Source of the DNA: Chiua virens
Taxonomy: Eukaryota; Basidiomycota; Agaricomycetes; Boletales; Boletaceae
NCBI GenBank assembly: GCA_019787685.1
Contig: JAHNUO010000004.1
Span: 248,001-312,000, forward strand
Length of the DNA: 64,000 nt
Direction of reading: 5' to 3'
The notes under the pieces were generated by a model. That model saw only the letters and a list, made by a program, of their open reading frames with translations. It was not told where the DNA came from and ran no database searches. Numbering within the stretch: position 1 is the first letter of the stretch; every line of letters begins with the position of its first letter. The position numbers and the translations under genes are program-made. Of the stretch, positions 22,734 to 35,205 are shown one piece after another.

Positions 22734-24446
22734 AGGCATCCCATCGGAACTAGTGCAGCGCTCGATACCAGGCATTAGATAGTTGTGGTGGCGAAAGAGG
22801 GAAAGTCGGGAAAGGTCGGCTCATTGAAATCATGAAATATATTGATAGTGGCCTGCGATATCGATGACGTTGCAACACGTCGGCCGCAATATGCGGTGCA
22901 CAAGTTATGTAAATTTGAGCATTTGTGTTATTATTAAATTTCCCTCGAGCCGGCCAGAAACTCTACGATTCGGCCACGACAAGTTTGCCCATCGACTTCG
23001 TTCCCTTGAACACAAGGCAATTGTGTCTGGGAAAGAAAATTCTTACATGTGCTTGGGGTGTTTGAACGGTCTTACAAATCGATGCATCATTCCAGCTCTT
23101 ACAGTCACCGTCATCGATCGGCGCTTAAGTACCTTGGTAGTCAATGCGGACACGTTTTGGCTTGGCTGCCGTTTTACTTGTCCTAAATAACGATGTTTCT
23201 ATTTTGCTGATGGGCCGGCCGAATGACGTCTTCGACTCCCCAATTTCTCAATGGGCAACACGGCCACTCACACAATGCCCTCGTATTATAAACTCCAGCT
23301 GTTTTCTCCCTCAGATAATAATGTCAATGCCATTGACAAGTCATCGACACACTTGACCCTGGAATTCTAAATTCTTAGCCGGCAATGAGGTTGAACCGCT
23401 TATCGTGCTTCAAGTTTGTATTGTTCGGCCGACTCCTCTTCACACCCAGACAATTTTTGTTCGGTAGCTTTCATACACGCGTTTCGATATCGGATATGAC
23501 TATGAAATGGCGAGCTCGCTGCCTGGACGCCGTGTAATCTTCATTATCTATATCACTAACTAGTGACTCGGGCGACGGCGCCCGCCGCGACTGACTAGCC
23601 AAATGGCCGAACCAAGGATTCAACAGATTCCAACCTTGTTTACAACTTGAGCCTACAACATACTAAGTACTTTCTTAGCTACAATAGAAAAAACGACCAT
23701 ACAAACTATTACAAAGGAGCTTCTCACCACAGCGACAGATTTTGACTCCCTCACAGCCACAAATTCTCCCCTACTGGCAGTGACCTCGTAGATTGATCTA
23801 CGCCCAAGCTGTTCTGAAAACCAGAAGCCCAGTAGTTTCCACTTATATCATCCGGCGGTCTTTAGTTTGATAATCGGAAATGATCGGATCGACATTTAAA
23901 GTCTTGATGTCGATGTCACATCTAGTTCGTTCCCGTATACCCTAAAAGGCTAGGCTAGTGGTCTATGTCACTCAGATCGGGCACTTAGCATACAGCCGTT
24001 GGTTCGGTTAGCTACTCTCTTGCCGACGGGATACCGTCAGAATCGGTCAGATGGTTCCTTCTGAGTTCATCTACATGAGCGCGGCGCAGAGCGGCTCTTC
24101 TTCGGCTCAGGCTTGACATGGTAAGCCATCACGATCGCAAAACCTGAGGATCACTTAGTCCAATACCCGTGCCTTCAAGTTGATTCGGACGCGTGGTACA
24201 AAAAATCTAGACGATCGTTACTAAAAGTGAGCCTCGGAGTACATGCAGGCTGGATCAAACGTCCGTCGGTTATCGATATTACATGTCCAACAGAGACACA
24301 GGAAGATCTACTGTTCCCGTGAAAGGGCATCCGCGCGACAAAAATCAAATCATTAAACCACATTCAGCACACACACACTACAACCCTCCGGAATGCAGCT
24401 ATGATCGCAAGATTCCGGGTGAGCAAAAATGCACCGAACGACTGCC
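22734..24446. other. AT-rich gene-poor interval
   Basis: Across about 1.7 kb I see no frame with domain similarity. The sequence is AT-richer than the flanking genes, with many short stops on all frames. It probably contains the 5' flank of the DUF202 gene. Confidence 0.45.
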
Positions 24447-26060
24447 TCAAATGAACGGTGAGTCACCAAGTGCATAATTGCTTGTCCGTTCTGCGATAGA
24501 GTCGAAGGGGCCAAAGAGACGCTGCGTCTCAGGCTTCAGGGATATGGAAGGCCTTTTGAAACGAGTAACGGGACGCGCTGTCTGTGAGGGAAGGGATGCA
24601 GACGTAATACTGGAAGGGCTGGGGATCGATGGAAATTCGGCTTTTGTACGGTCCTCCGCCGTATTCTCCTCGGATATCATCGCCATTACGCTCTGAGCTG
24701 GCATCGCAAAGGACCAATTGCATGAAGCGCCGTGTGGGCACTATTCTGGTGCGCGATAATCGCATTGCCAACAGGTTGTCGATCGAGAAGAAAGTTGATC
24801 CGAGTTTGAACATAATGCCGCAGGGAAGCTTCATCCGGAGAAGGGAGTTCATTGAGGCGGTTATATAGGTTTATAATCAAAGTGACATCGAGCGAGGAAG
24901 CACACAATTGAGTAGTGATTGTATCCATCTGGACGATGGCCGGTGCCAGAATGCGCAAGGTTCAACTGTCACACGCTCGAAATCCCTTTTGAATCTCTCC
25001 CGTTCCAAGCATGCCAGTGTGCTATGCTCTTTGCAACGTAGCTAGTGGCAAAGGGTCTTATGTTGTTTGTAAATTGAGTTCAACGTCAATGCAACTTGAA
25101 GGGTGACATGACTTGTTGGAAATCGATGATCGGTCTCCAGTACAAATACGAGCAAATCAAGCTCGGCCGAATGATATCGAAACGAAGACACCAGGCTTGG
25201 CAGCACTTTTTTTTTTCCAACCTCCGATGGTCTTACAGACCATATACCGCCGTAGTACAAGGAAAATCCTGAGGTATTGTACATATTCCAAGCTGTGATG
25301 CCAGTGGTGCGTTCTGTTGAGTATGCGATAAATACCTGATGCGTTGGCAGTGAGATACACGAGGAACTATTGCTATCGGGAACCGGGCATATAGAAATGA
25401 TCGACTCTGTGAATGCTTCGATTTGCTTGATTTTTCTGTGGGATACGGTGAAAAGATGACCAGAGGATACCAGCATTATTCCATGAGACAATTGACTCTG
25501 GAATGCGACGACCATCGTCGCTGTCGTAGATGAGGATGGAATCCACGTTGCCATTGCGATTCGGTTGCCTTGGGGCGAGTATTTAACTGCCTTCAGCCAT
25601 ATCCCGTCCGGTTGCCGTCCGGTTCCATGATACAGCACAGTCCAATCGAGTCCGGCGAGACATCTACACCAGTGGCTCAGACGCCGTCCTCCTGGTGGTG
25701 AGTGAACTGTTCGTACCTCCCCGCTGCGATCCATCTGTCATCCTTTGAGACGGCGAGACATGAATCGAAAGCACCCCTCGAAGTTCCTATCGCTGCGATT
25801 TGTTTTCGTGTCGCACTCAGACTCCACCAGCGTCGCCGCCTACGAGACATTCGCCATTCCCCCGAATGCCAAAGCTACTGCCAGCATTGTACTTCCGGTA
25901 TTGATTTCGACGAGCGTGCCACAAGGCCCTGGTTCAACAAGTTCTGAAGTCAGTAATAGTGCAGCCTGTTTTCGCGAGACGCACGTTCTGAACACGCACC
26001 ATTATTGTCGGGGAGACTGGTCAATCATGATGTTGAGCGCTGAACGCTGAGAATCCGAAA
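24447..26060 (-). pseudogene. NLR-type WD40 beta-propeller with TPR-like tail, degenerate
   Basis: Reading on the reverse strand, fragments of a WD40 domain of the kind found in fungal NACHT/NLR-like proteins appear in several frames. They are AFDSCLAVSKDDRWIAAGRY (about 25705-25765), DGIWLKAVKYSPQGNRIAMA (about 25550-25610), HRKIKQIEAFTESIISICPV with PDSNSSSCISLPTHQVFIAY (about 25320-25440), and STERTTGITAWNM. Downstream, SSLDVTLIINLYNRLNELPS (about 24830-24890) resembles the segment linking the propeller to TPR-like repeats in such proteins. A further upstream piece, SELVEPGPCGTLVEINTGST (about 25910-25970), ends in a stop. Multiple stops and frame changes exist and no NACHT domain is present. 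It is most likely a decayed immune-receptor-like gene or gene end. Confidence 0.6.
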
Positions 26061-26530
26061 AGAAGTTCATCATGCTGAGAGCCTGAGGCTATAGTTGACT
26101 CTCGGCTTTGATTTACACTCCACCATGACTCCAAAGGCTCTACTTTCATTTTTATCCTGCCGCAGCCCCAGGACATCGAAACAGTGCAGTGCGCTGCACT
26201 CAGGTTTGCACTTCGTTCCCTCTTTTGTGGGCTCTTCCAACGTCAACTTGAAGCGTCAAGCTCAAGTTTCAAGCGCCGACAAGTAGCCTTCAATCTAATT
26301 GGCCTCGTCTCCGAGCTACTTCAATAGACTCCAGAATCTCACATACTCCGAGTCCGAGTCGAATTATCTTTACGCACAAATAATGCTCACAATGCCCGTA
26401 CATTACTGCTAAAGCGACGCACATACATGGATGAAAATTTCTCGTGATTAATCGCCCATCGGATACCCATATTCTCATACTCCAGCACCCAAGATGGCTT
26501 CCGAGTGTATTTCCGGTGTGATCCTTGCCA
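26061..26530. other. Spacer downstream of the repeat protein
   Basis: About 470 bp between the repeat-protein stop and the WD40 relic. No gene is recognised. Confidence 0.4.
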
Positions 26531-28435
26531 TCATTGAACTTGGGGATCGGAATGATATTTCCCGTTGTTGAACACAGGATTGGGGTGGTACTGGCCGTCG
26601 TCATATCGGGTGTCGGGATGGTATTGACCGTCATCCAACCGTCTCTGACGGCTTCCCCTAGAATGACGCCTCGCAGCGTCAAGTCGCCGTCGTTTTATTC
26701 CAGGAATAGTGGGTTGCGGCGGTGGACCACTCAAAGTTGTAGTAGTAGTGTCTGTCGCAGCTCGTTGCATCAGTCCCAGTTGCGGCTGTGGTATCTGTGG
26801 TCGTGGTCGTAGCCGTGGTATCACTGGTGGAATCTGTGATGGAATCACAGTAGGTGTCACTGGAGCGTCCGTGGGAGATGTGGTAGTAGTAGCCGCGGTA
26901 TCACTGGTAGAATCCGTGATCGAAACCACAGTGGGCGTCACCAGAACGTCTGTGGCGGTCGTCGTCGTCGTCGTCGCGGTATCACTGGTAGAATCCGTGA
27001 ATGAAATGACCGTAGGCGTCACTGGAACGTCTGTGGCGGACGTTGTTGTGGCAGCCGTGGTATCGGTCCCCGAACTTGTGGTCGGCACCGTAATTGGAAT
27101 CACAGTGGGCGTCACCAGGACATCTGTAGCCGACGTCGTCGTCGTAGCCGCGGTATCGCTGGCAGAGTCCGTAGTTAAAATCACAGTGGGCGTCACTGGA
27201 GCGTCCGTAGCAGACGTCGTCGTTGTAGCGGCCGTGGTATCGGTCATTGCACTTGTGGTTGACGTCGTGATCGGAATCACAGTCGGCGTCACCGGAACAT
27301 CTGTAGCAGACGTCGTCGTCGTAGTAGCCGTGGTTTCTGGGTCCGCACTTGTAGTCGAGACCGTGATTGGAATCACTGTTGGCGTCACTAGAACATCTGT
27401 GGCAGTCGTCGTCGTAGTGGCCGTGATTGGAATCACTGTTGGCGTCACCAAAACATCTGTAGCAGACGTCGTCGTCGTCGTAGCAGCCGTGGTCTCGGTC
27501 CCCGCGCTCGTGGTCGGTACCGTGATCGGAATCACAGTTGGCGTCACCAAAACGTCTGTAGCAGACGTCGTCGTCGTAGCAGCCGTGGTATCGGTGTTTA
27601 CACTGGTGGCAGTACGTCGTCGTCGTCGTCGTCGTGGCCGTGGTCTCAGTCCCTGCACTGGTGGTCGGCACCGTGATTTGAATCACTGTTGGCGTCACCA
27701 AAATATCTGAAGCAGATGTCGTCGTCGTCGTCGTCGTGGCAGTGGTCTCAGTCCCCGCGCTGGTGGTCGGCTGCGTGATCGGGACAATAGTCGGCGTCAC
27801 AAGAGGGTCTGAAACAGTCGTCGTCGTCGTCACTGTCACTTCCGTAGGGAGGACAGACGTGATAGGATCCGTCGCCGTGATTGATGGCACGTCCTGTGGC
27901 ACCTGCACCAGAGGTCGTGGTGGCTGTCGTTGTCGTCGCATCAGAATCGCTGGCACTTATGGACGTCGGGACGATGGTAGTCTGGGGCGTATAGAGACCA
28001 TTGTTGTACGTCGTGGTGGGGAATCCCGGGTGATACTGACCGTCGTCAAAGGTTCCAGTAGGATTGAGGGAGGTGGGAGGATCGGTGGAACCAGGAGATC
28101 CGGGCGTGCCGCCAGAGACCTGAGGTGGCTGAGTGTATTGACCATCATTGTAGGTCGCCGTCGGGTACCCCGGATGATATTGCCCATCATCATACATCGT
28201 CGTCGGATACCCCGGGTGGTACTGCCCATCATCAGAGCGTGCCTTGTGAACCCTAGCACGGTGAAAGCGGCGGGCATGGATGAACCTTGCTTCGCGCTAC
28301 AGAGACTGCATAAACAAGGGACGACAATACAATGATGGGACCAACCTCCGGCATCACGCCATTGGGGGCGGGACGTGCCACGACAGAAAGGCAGAGAGCG
28401 AGAAGAAGGGTGAAGCGAAAGGTGAGTTGGACCAT
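26531..28435 (-). CDS. Secreted Thr-rich tandem-repeat protein with DDGQYHPG motifs
   Basis: Predicted secreted, cell-surface-like protein. It starts at 28435 with a clear signal peptide (MVQLTFRFTLLLALCLSVVA, then RPAP). After an intron the mature N-terminus has repeated DDGQYHPGYPT/YNDGQYTQP/FDDGQYHPGFPT motifs (about 28000-28230). The central part is a low-complexity array of units like DVLVTPTVIPITVPTTSAG separated by Thr/Ala runs. The C-terminus returns to the motif with RRLDDGQYHPDTRYDDGQYH and FNNGKYHSDPQVQ, ending at 26531. The frame changes within the array near 27615 (an ACG-repeat run followed by a frame offset) and near 27890, so either the repeats slip or extra introns exist. The DGQ motif recalls, but does not match, the DGQ repeats of yeast PIR wall proteins. 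Function unknown. Confidence 0.6.
26850..27830. repeat. Imperfect tandem repeat array, 11 units
   Basis: I count 11 copies of a core whose + strand reads close to GGCGTCACCAGAACGTCTGT, at about 26850, 26931, 27011, 27108, 27186, 27282, 27378, 27438, 27537, 27687 and 27789. Each is followed by a CGTCGTCGT-type microsatellite. Spacing varies from about 60 to 150 bp. The array encodes the Thr-rich core of the reverse-strand secreted protein. It also leaves the + strand open for over 300 codons, a side effect of its triplet composition. Confidence 0.85.
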
Positions 28436-29558
28436 AAGGAATAGTGATGTGAATAGTGAATGTGAAGGTGCTAATATTAGCGATGATAGAGGAAGTCAAG
28501 AGACAGGGTGGGGGAGACATCGCAAGTTGGGAGACTCTGAATTATATACCCGCGAGGCAGGAGAAGGGACCAATGGCGGATGACAGGAGTGTGACGTCAT
28601 AGGAATGCACCAAGTATTGGCCGGCGGCAAATTCCAGCACGTCCCGTGCGATGGCATCCATGGAACGTTAACACGGATTTGAAGGTTGAAGGTTGAAGGT
28701 TGCCACGGATAGCATTGACACGATCGGCAGGAATTTGATCCTCGGGAACATACTTACCTTGGCCGCCAGCCAACGAAAATACACACACTCAACGACCCAT
28801 TCTGAAGACACATCCAATAGATGAACTTGGCTAGCTGCTCCATCTGCACTATGAACACACAACGCAGCTCCTTATTTCCTCTTGCGTGGGCTTGGACATT
28901 GGGCGTCGATATTTTAGTCATTTTCGAGGGTATTATGAGGACTTCTCCCAGAGGTGGAGTGTTTCAATAGAACACACCTGGGTCATCATCATATTGATGC
29001 ACGGGTTCGTAACTCGCTAGAGTTGAATTCGAACACTGACTTGGCGGTGAAAACAACGATGTATGCAAACTACCAGATGCCTCCACGCCTAGTGCATTTT
29101 GAAGTCCTACTGCCATGTAGTTGGATTGTATCAACAGCTCTCATGCGTATTACGCATACAATTTGCTTACCTGGGGCCGAAGTCGGACATTCTGTATAAT
29201 GCTTTGATGCCCACCAGCGTTGACCCCAGAAGTGGGTCGTACGGTTCATTTCACCCTCCGCATCCGTTCGTTTGAAAAAGTCTCGGTCCATCCACTGGCA
29301 AGACATGTACGTGAGATTCCGGTAGTTAATCGATTATTTCAAACCACTGAAAAGGCTTACTCGTCTCGGGATGTTCTCTACTTCATCCTCAACAGTAGTA
29401 ACTTATTATTGTCGTCATCAGAAACACCCATTTCCAAGTATTACGTAACCAAACACAAGCAAGTCCGACTGCGTGATCAATCGATCAATATGTATCATGT
29501 ACGTGAATTACACCAAGCCAATGTACCGAGATATTTCCAAGGTCTACGATCCACATGT
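28436..29558. other. Intergenic interval
   Basis: Upstream flank of the repeat-protein gene and 3' flank of the first MFS copy. No frame with recognisable similarity; a short direct repeat (GAAGGTTGAAGGTTGAAGGT) lies at about 28682-28700. Confidence 0.45.
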
Positions 29559-31657
29559 TCACTTTTCCATTTCGATACTGGCTTCGCGCCACTCTTTACC
29601 TCTCCAAAGTACAAGTAATATAATCAATTCCGCTAGAAACATCAACCCGGCCCACAGGGTATACAGCCCTCCGTCGCCGATAGCGTCCTGTAAGACACAT
29701 GAGGGCGAAAGCACTTTTGAAGGAAAAACAGAGACTGGCCTGAAGTGGGATTGCGACTTCTGCAGCGACAAAAGCAAATAAGCCGCGAAATGAGCCGTTT
29801 GTGGCTACTGCGCTCGACGACCGTCCAACGTTGGCATCTACAATGTACGCCAAGGTACTCGCATACATCCATCTGAGGGGAAAGGGCGCAAGGGGATAAA
29901 TGAGAATAAAGAACAATGCAAACCCAACATACATCGAAAAGAACCCGGACAGGAAGAGCATAACACAGATCGCGGAAACATGCACGTGTTCCTGGCAAGC
30001 CCAGGCGTACCCGACGACTGCAAGCGGAAACCACGGCATGGCGAGCTTTGTGCTTTCTAATCTCATCTGCATACTATCCTCAACGATTTTCGTTATCAAT
30101 TGTTGCGTCTTGCGCACCTCTGGGTAACTGACCCCGCCATTCGCAGCTTTCAGTCGAACAAGTGTCCTGTCGGACCACCGTCCACCTAATATGCTGCCTA
30201 GCATGCTTCCTGGACGAAAAGTCAATCCCATGTGAGGAACCTCGCTTGCTCAGCTAGAATTACGGACCGACTCCATAGGCAAGGAGCACCAATCCAGTCG
30301 TCATGGCATCATAATCATAATAAAGCGACAGGGTTCGCGCACAAGTGTAGGTGAGACTAAAACTGAATGCGAACAAAAGTCCTGCAAGAATGGCCAAATT
30401 CAGATCAATCAAGTCAAGTCTGGCTCTACAACACTCACCAGAAGATATCAAAATACAGATATTATTCTTTCGACTCAAAATTTGAAAATATGGGGGGAAT
30501 GGATTCACGTCTGAGAGCGATAGCTTAACTTCTTTGATAGCAAGCACCGGAAGGACGCCAGGTTGCGCTTCCACATCGCCATTGGACGTCTGCGCTCCGG
30601 AGATTACATCTTTTGATACCCCCTTACTGAGGGTGCGTTCTTTTCGCGGCTTGTCTTCCTCTTGCGTGGCCTTGCGCTCCCTGTACGTGTTTCTTTAGGG
30701 CGTTCTGGTACGTCAAGCTCCGTTCTTTCCTGAACGTGTCCTCGAACAGGAACAAGAACGCTGGAAGTAGTATGACTCCGCAAATCACTAAAAGCCAAAA
30801 CACGGCACGCCAACCCAAACCCTGCGTAAGCCCACCACCCAGGATCGGCCCGATTGAGGGACCGAGGAGTGGAGCGGAGTAGTAAACTCCCATCATGGTT
30901 CCTCGTTGGTGCGGTTCATAAATGTCTGCGAGGGTTGCAGCACCGATTGTGACGACAGCACTCGCACTATATAAAGAAATTACATAAATAAGCAATGTAA
31001 AATAGAAAAGCATGACGGAGGGACCTGCCCAGCTGCCTGAACCACCCGCATGCCAATGACGAGACCTATAGTCTTCGAAACTGCCACGATGGCCGAGCCC
31101 AGTGTAAAGAGCATGACTAGAAGCCAAGTAGACGAGCTGACAGCAACCAACCGACGTTTGCGTTGCACTTACAGCAAATGGAACCACGTACCTTCCTTCC
31201 TTTAATCTCGCTAATCGTGCTCCATATGATGGGAATATTGCCCTGAACAAGGATGGAAAGGGACAAGGTCAAGCTAATTTCTGACGCGGTTGCATACAAT
31301 TCCTGTTGGATCTGAGAGTTTGCAGGCTGGTATCGAATCTATTAGGGTGACGTTCCTATCGAGAGGAACGAGCACGCACGATTCTGAATGTTGACGCTGA
31401 TGCCTGAGATCATAGAAGCGCCTGAGATGATAAACAAGATGGCATTCTTCGTTCATGTTCTGTCAGCCGCGCTCACTCATACCGCCTGGATCACAGACTG
31501 ACCTTTTCTGACATTTGACCATGATCGCGGATCATCCTCGACTAAGAGCATGTTCGATGTCAAGCTTGACGGTGCTAGAGGACATGTTCTTTTCTTCGGT
31601 TGGAACAGCGTTAGTCGCGGTCGTCGTTACGGTCTGGTCATCGAGAACCTGGGGCAT
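29559..31657 (-). pseudogene. DHA1-type MFS drug:H+ antiporter, copy 1, two frame lesions
   Basis: Twelve-span MFS transporter of the DHA1 (multidrug) type. The start at 31657 reads MPQVLDDQTVTTTATNAV, then VKLDIEHAL. Later exons include SLSILVQGNIPIIWSTISEI with KGRK (motif A region), VIGMRVVQAAG, TIGAATLADIYEPHQRGTMM, GVYYSAPLLGPSIGPILGGG (motif C region), and GSMLGSILGGRWSDRTLVRL. The last exon ends RGKEWREASIEMEK at 29559. Relative to copy 2, one extra base near 31549 breaks the frame after IEHAL, before VEDDPRSWSN. A second offset near 30690 breaks it after YQNALKKH, before ERKATQEEDK. Both sites lack intron signals. Either it is a pseudogene, or these are sequence errors in a functional gene. 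Confidence 0.75.
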
Positions 31658-33133
31658 GGTGGAAGAACAAGGGTAAAGCTAGTCGGAGATGTGGAGGAAG
31701 GCAAACCCTTAAATGTTACACGATTCCGGGTTTACATCTTTGGCCGGACGTCTGAAGGCATGCCTCTGAGCTGGAAATGAACAGATGGCACAAGGAGGCG
31801 CGAATGCATCTCGATTGTTGAACGAGTTTACGCCACGGCAACTTCGGTCAGAATCAGTCTAGGATAATGGAATTGGAAATGAAAGAGCTCGAGTTCCCGC
31901 TTCCTAGATCCTCACAAGTGAAATGAGCATACTGCTGTAGTTGGCCATTTCTTATTTCCCATACATGACGAAGGCCAGATCCAACTCTTTGTCAGTATTC
32001 GGCCGCCGCAGATGATTAAAAAGAGGAAGATCGATTATTAAGAAGTCACGAGTATTTGAGCGGGAAGCAGTTCGGCCGAGAACAACCGATCCACTTCCCA
32101 AGCAAACATCTCCGACGGACCTATAATTAAACAACGTACTCTTCAACTTAGGACCTCAAGTCAGTGTCAACGGGAAACTGTCAAGTATCTGGACTTGTAA
32201 GGACACTGATCAGTAGTCCGGTACGCAAAATTAAAGACTTGACAAACCAGGGGAAATATACATCCTTCGGAGAATCGGATGCAAGGACATACAAGGACAT
32301 AGAGTCAAATCGCTGCCTGCCTCGTGTGCCTCGAGCATACGACATATAATTCCAGAAAGGCGTGGTTTTACGCAATTGTCTTGCAGATCAAGATGGTAGC
32401 AACCCATTAGAGAAAAACGAGGTGAAGAACCATCGGCCGACGATGTATACCGTGGTCAACGCGGTTGACGGTCATCCGTCGTGCATTCGCTAGAAAATAT
32501 ACATGATCTATATGACTCGTGACTCAACGTACAACGACCGGCACCTCGTGGATGTTATGATCGAACAGATTCGGCCCGGTAGAATATTTGCCTCGCCGTG
32601 AATTTTGAGGTTCTATTTCATGAGTTGAAGCTTCTTGTCACTGGGACATCGAGACTCTACAGCAAGTCGCACATCTTCTCCCGGGCCCAAGTCATAACAA
32701 CGGAAACGCACGATGTATGCGTGGAGAAACTCAGTCAGGTCCTTCGCTGGACGGCTGCAATCCGGAAGTTCATACTGCTATACGTCTGTCATCAGGGAAT
32801 GAATTTAGGCCATGATACCATGCGTAGACTGCGAACTTACTTGGTTACAATTTAAAGGTGGGGCTCGTCCAAATGACATTGAAGTAACTTCCGATCCCCA
32901 CATGGAGGCTACGTTGAACACAATGTCTAGGAATGGCGTGAAGAGCGACTCCGGGAACTCGAAATGAACGGAAAAATGTAACAATGGGATCGGAAGCAGT
33001 TCTCTATTATGTAATTTTATCCACATGATCAACAGCCAATCAACTGCCAGCCCTCCAACGTGACGATCTACAGTATTTACCGGTGTAGTTTACATCTATA
33101 GCAATATTGTACTTAGTAGCTAGACTCATCCTT
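31658..33133. other. Spacer between the tandem MFS copies
   Basis: About 1.5 kb separating the two copies. The part next to copy 1 (to about 32290) shows patches of similarity with the upstream flank of copy 2, such as the shared ACATCCTTCGG near 32258 and 35568. This indicates that the duplication included 5' flanking DNA. No gene is seen. Confidence 0.45.
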
Positions 33134-35205
33134 TCATGATCCAGACGTTATTTTCTCCGCTTCGATACTGGCTTCACGCCATTCCTTACCTTTCCAAAGT
33201 ACAAGTAATATCATCAGTTCCGCGAAACACCATCAAGCCGGCCCACAGAGTGTATAGCCCTCCGTCGCCGATGGCATCCTATGGTACACGTGAACCCAAA
33301 GCAGTGAGTTACTCCAACAACAACCTACCTGCAACGGCACCGCGATTTCTGCGGCAATGAACGCAGATAAACCACGGAACGAGCTGTTAGTAGCGACCGC
33401 GCTCGACGATCGTCCGACGTTGGCATCCACAATGTATGCGAGTGTACTAGCATAAATCCAGCTAAACGAAATGGATCAGATGGGAATAAGAACAATGCGA
33501 ACGCGACGAACATCGAAAAGAACCCAGATAGGAAAAGCATAACACAAATCGCGGCAACATGTACGTGTTCTTGGCAGACCCAAGCGTACCCGATCACCGC
33601 GGGCGGAAACCACAGCATGGCAATTTTGGTACTTTCTAACCTCATCTATAATACGATCGTCAAACTTTGCTGTTATTGACAACGGCATCTCGCCCACCTC
33701 TGGGTAGCTGACACCGCGGTTCGCAGCTTTCAGCCGGCCAAGTGTCCTGTCGGACCACCGCCCACCTAATACGCTGCCTAGCATACTTCCTAAATACCTA
33801 TTAAGCAATTTCAAGTGATCAAGGCAATACTCTATACGAACCGATTCCATAGGCTAGTAACACCAGTCCAGTCGTCATGGCGTCATAATCATAATAGAGT
33901 GACAACGTTCGTGCACAGGTGTACGTGATGCTGAAACTAAATGCAAACAAAAGTCCTGCAAAAACAACCAATCAGGATTCTGCAAAGCTGGACACTGCAG
34001 GACTCACCAGAAGGTATCAGGATGAAGAGATTGTTCTTTCGACTTAGAATTCGTAGATAAGGAGGAAATGGGTTCACGTCCGCCATCGATAACTTGACTT
34101 CTTTGATAGCGAGGTCGGGTACGGTGGGTTGTGCTTCTACATCTCCTATTGGCGTCTGCGTGCCAGAGGTTCCGTCCTCTGAGGTCTTCTTCTCACTAAC
34201 AATTTGTTCTTTGCGAGCGCCGTCCTTTTCCTCTGTGAGCTTACGTTCGTGTGTGCGTCTCTTCAGAACGTTTTGGTACGTCAAACTCCGCTCCTTCCTG
34301 AACGTGTCCTTGAACAGGAACGCGAAAGCTGAAAGTATAATGGCTCCCCAAATCACCAAGAACCAAAACACAGCACGCCAACTCAAACCCTGCGTAAGCC
34401 CACCACCTAAGATCGGCCCGATTGAAGGGCCCAAGAGTGGTGCAGAGTAATAAACACCCATCATGGTCCCTCGCTGATGTGGCTCGTATATATCTGCGAG
34501 TGTTGCAGCGCCGATCGCAATCACGGTGCTCGAGCTACACAAATAAATTGAACATGAAAATGAAAAGGCACCAATAGGAGGGCTTACCCAGCTGCCTGAA
34601 CCACTCGCATGCCTATGACAAGACCTATGGTCTTTGAAACTGCTACGATGGCCGAGCCGACGGTGAACAGTGTGATGGAAGCTAAGTAAACGAGCTGAAA
34701 ATAACCAGTCGGTTTCTAGAACGCCCGTAAAGTAGGGTAGCTTACCTTCCTTCCTTTGATCTCACTGATCGCACTCCATACAACTGGAAAATTGCCCTGG
34801 ACAAGGATGAAAAGTGATAAGCTCAAGCTGATTTCCGACGAGGTTGCGTGCAACTCTTGTTGGATCTGGGAGTTCGCGGCTAGCTCCCACACCGTTAGAC
34901 ATCGACACCTGTGCAAGAAAAGCGACTACTCACGATTCTGAATATTAGCACACAAACCTGCAATCATGGAGGCACCCGAGATGATGAACAAGATGGTATT
35001 CTTCCATTCATTGGTGTTAGCCGCATTGATCTACTCTGCTTGGATCGAAACTGACCTTTCTAGCATTCGACCAAATTCGAGGGTCGTCTTCCACAAGGGC
35101 ATGTTCGATATCAAGTTTGATGGTGTTAGAGGATAGGGTCCTTTCCGTGAGAGCGTTATCGGCCGCCGCTGTCGCCATGGTCTGGCTGTCAGGAACCTGT
35201 GACAT
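33134..35205 (-). pseudogene. DHA1-type MFS drug:H+ antiporter, copy 2, two frame lesions
   Basis: Tandem paralogue of copy 1, same orientation and exon layout. The start at 35205 reads MSQVPDSQTMATAAADNALT then VKLDIEHALVEDDPRIWSNA, intact here. Other landmarks are VIAIGAATLADIYEPHQRGT, GPSIGPILGGGLTQGLSWRA, KRRTHERKLTEEKDGARKEQ (intact, unlike copy 1), NPFPPYLRILSRKNNLFILI, SMLGSVLGGRWSDRTLGRLK, and WVCQEHVHVAAICVMLFLSG. Near 33455-33490 several bases are missing relative to copy 1, so that FALFLF no longer reads into YASTLAYIVDANVGR. Near 33225 one extra base breaks the last membrane segment. Copies 1 and 2 are damaged at different places. Confidence 0.75.

Noticed and set aside
26709..27710. 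A + strand frame of 333 codons rich in Val/Thr/Gly
   Set aside because: It is antisense to the Thr-rich repeat gene, starts and ends with the array, has no signal peptide, and is explained by the triplet repeat composition. Kept only as a finding about dual openness.
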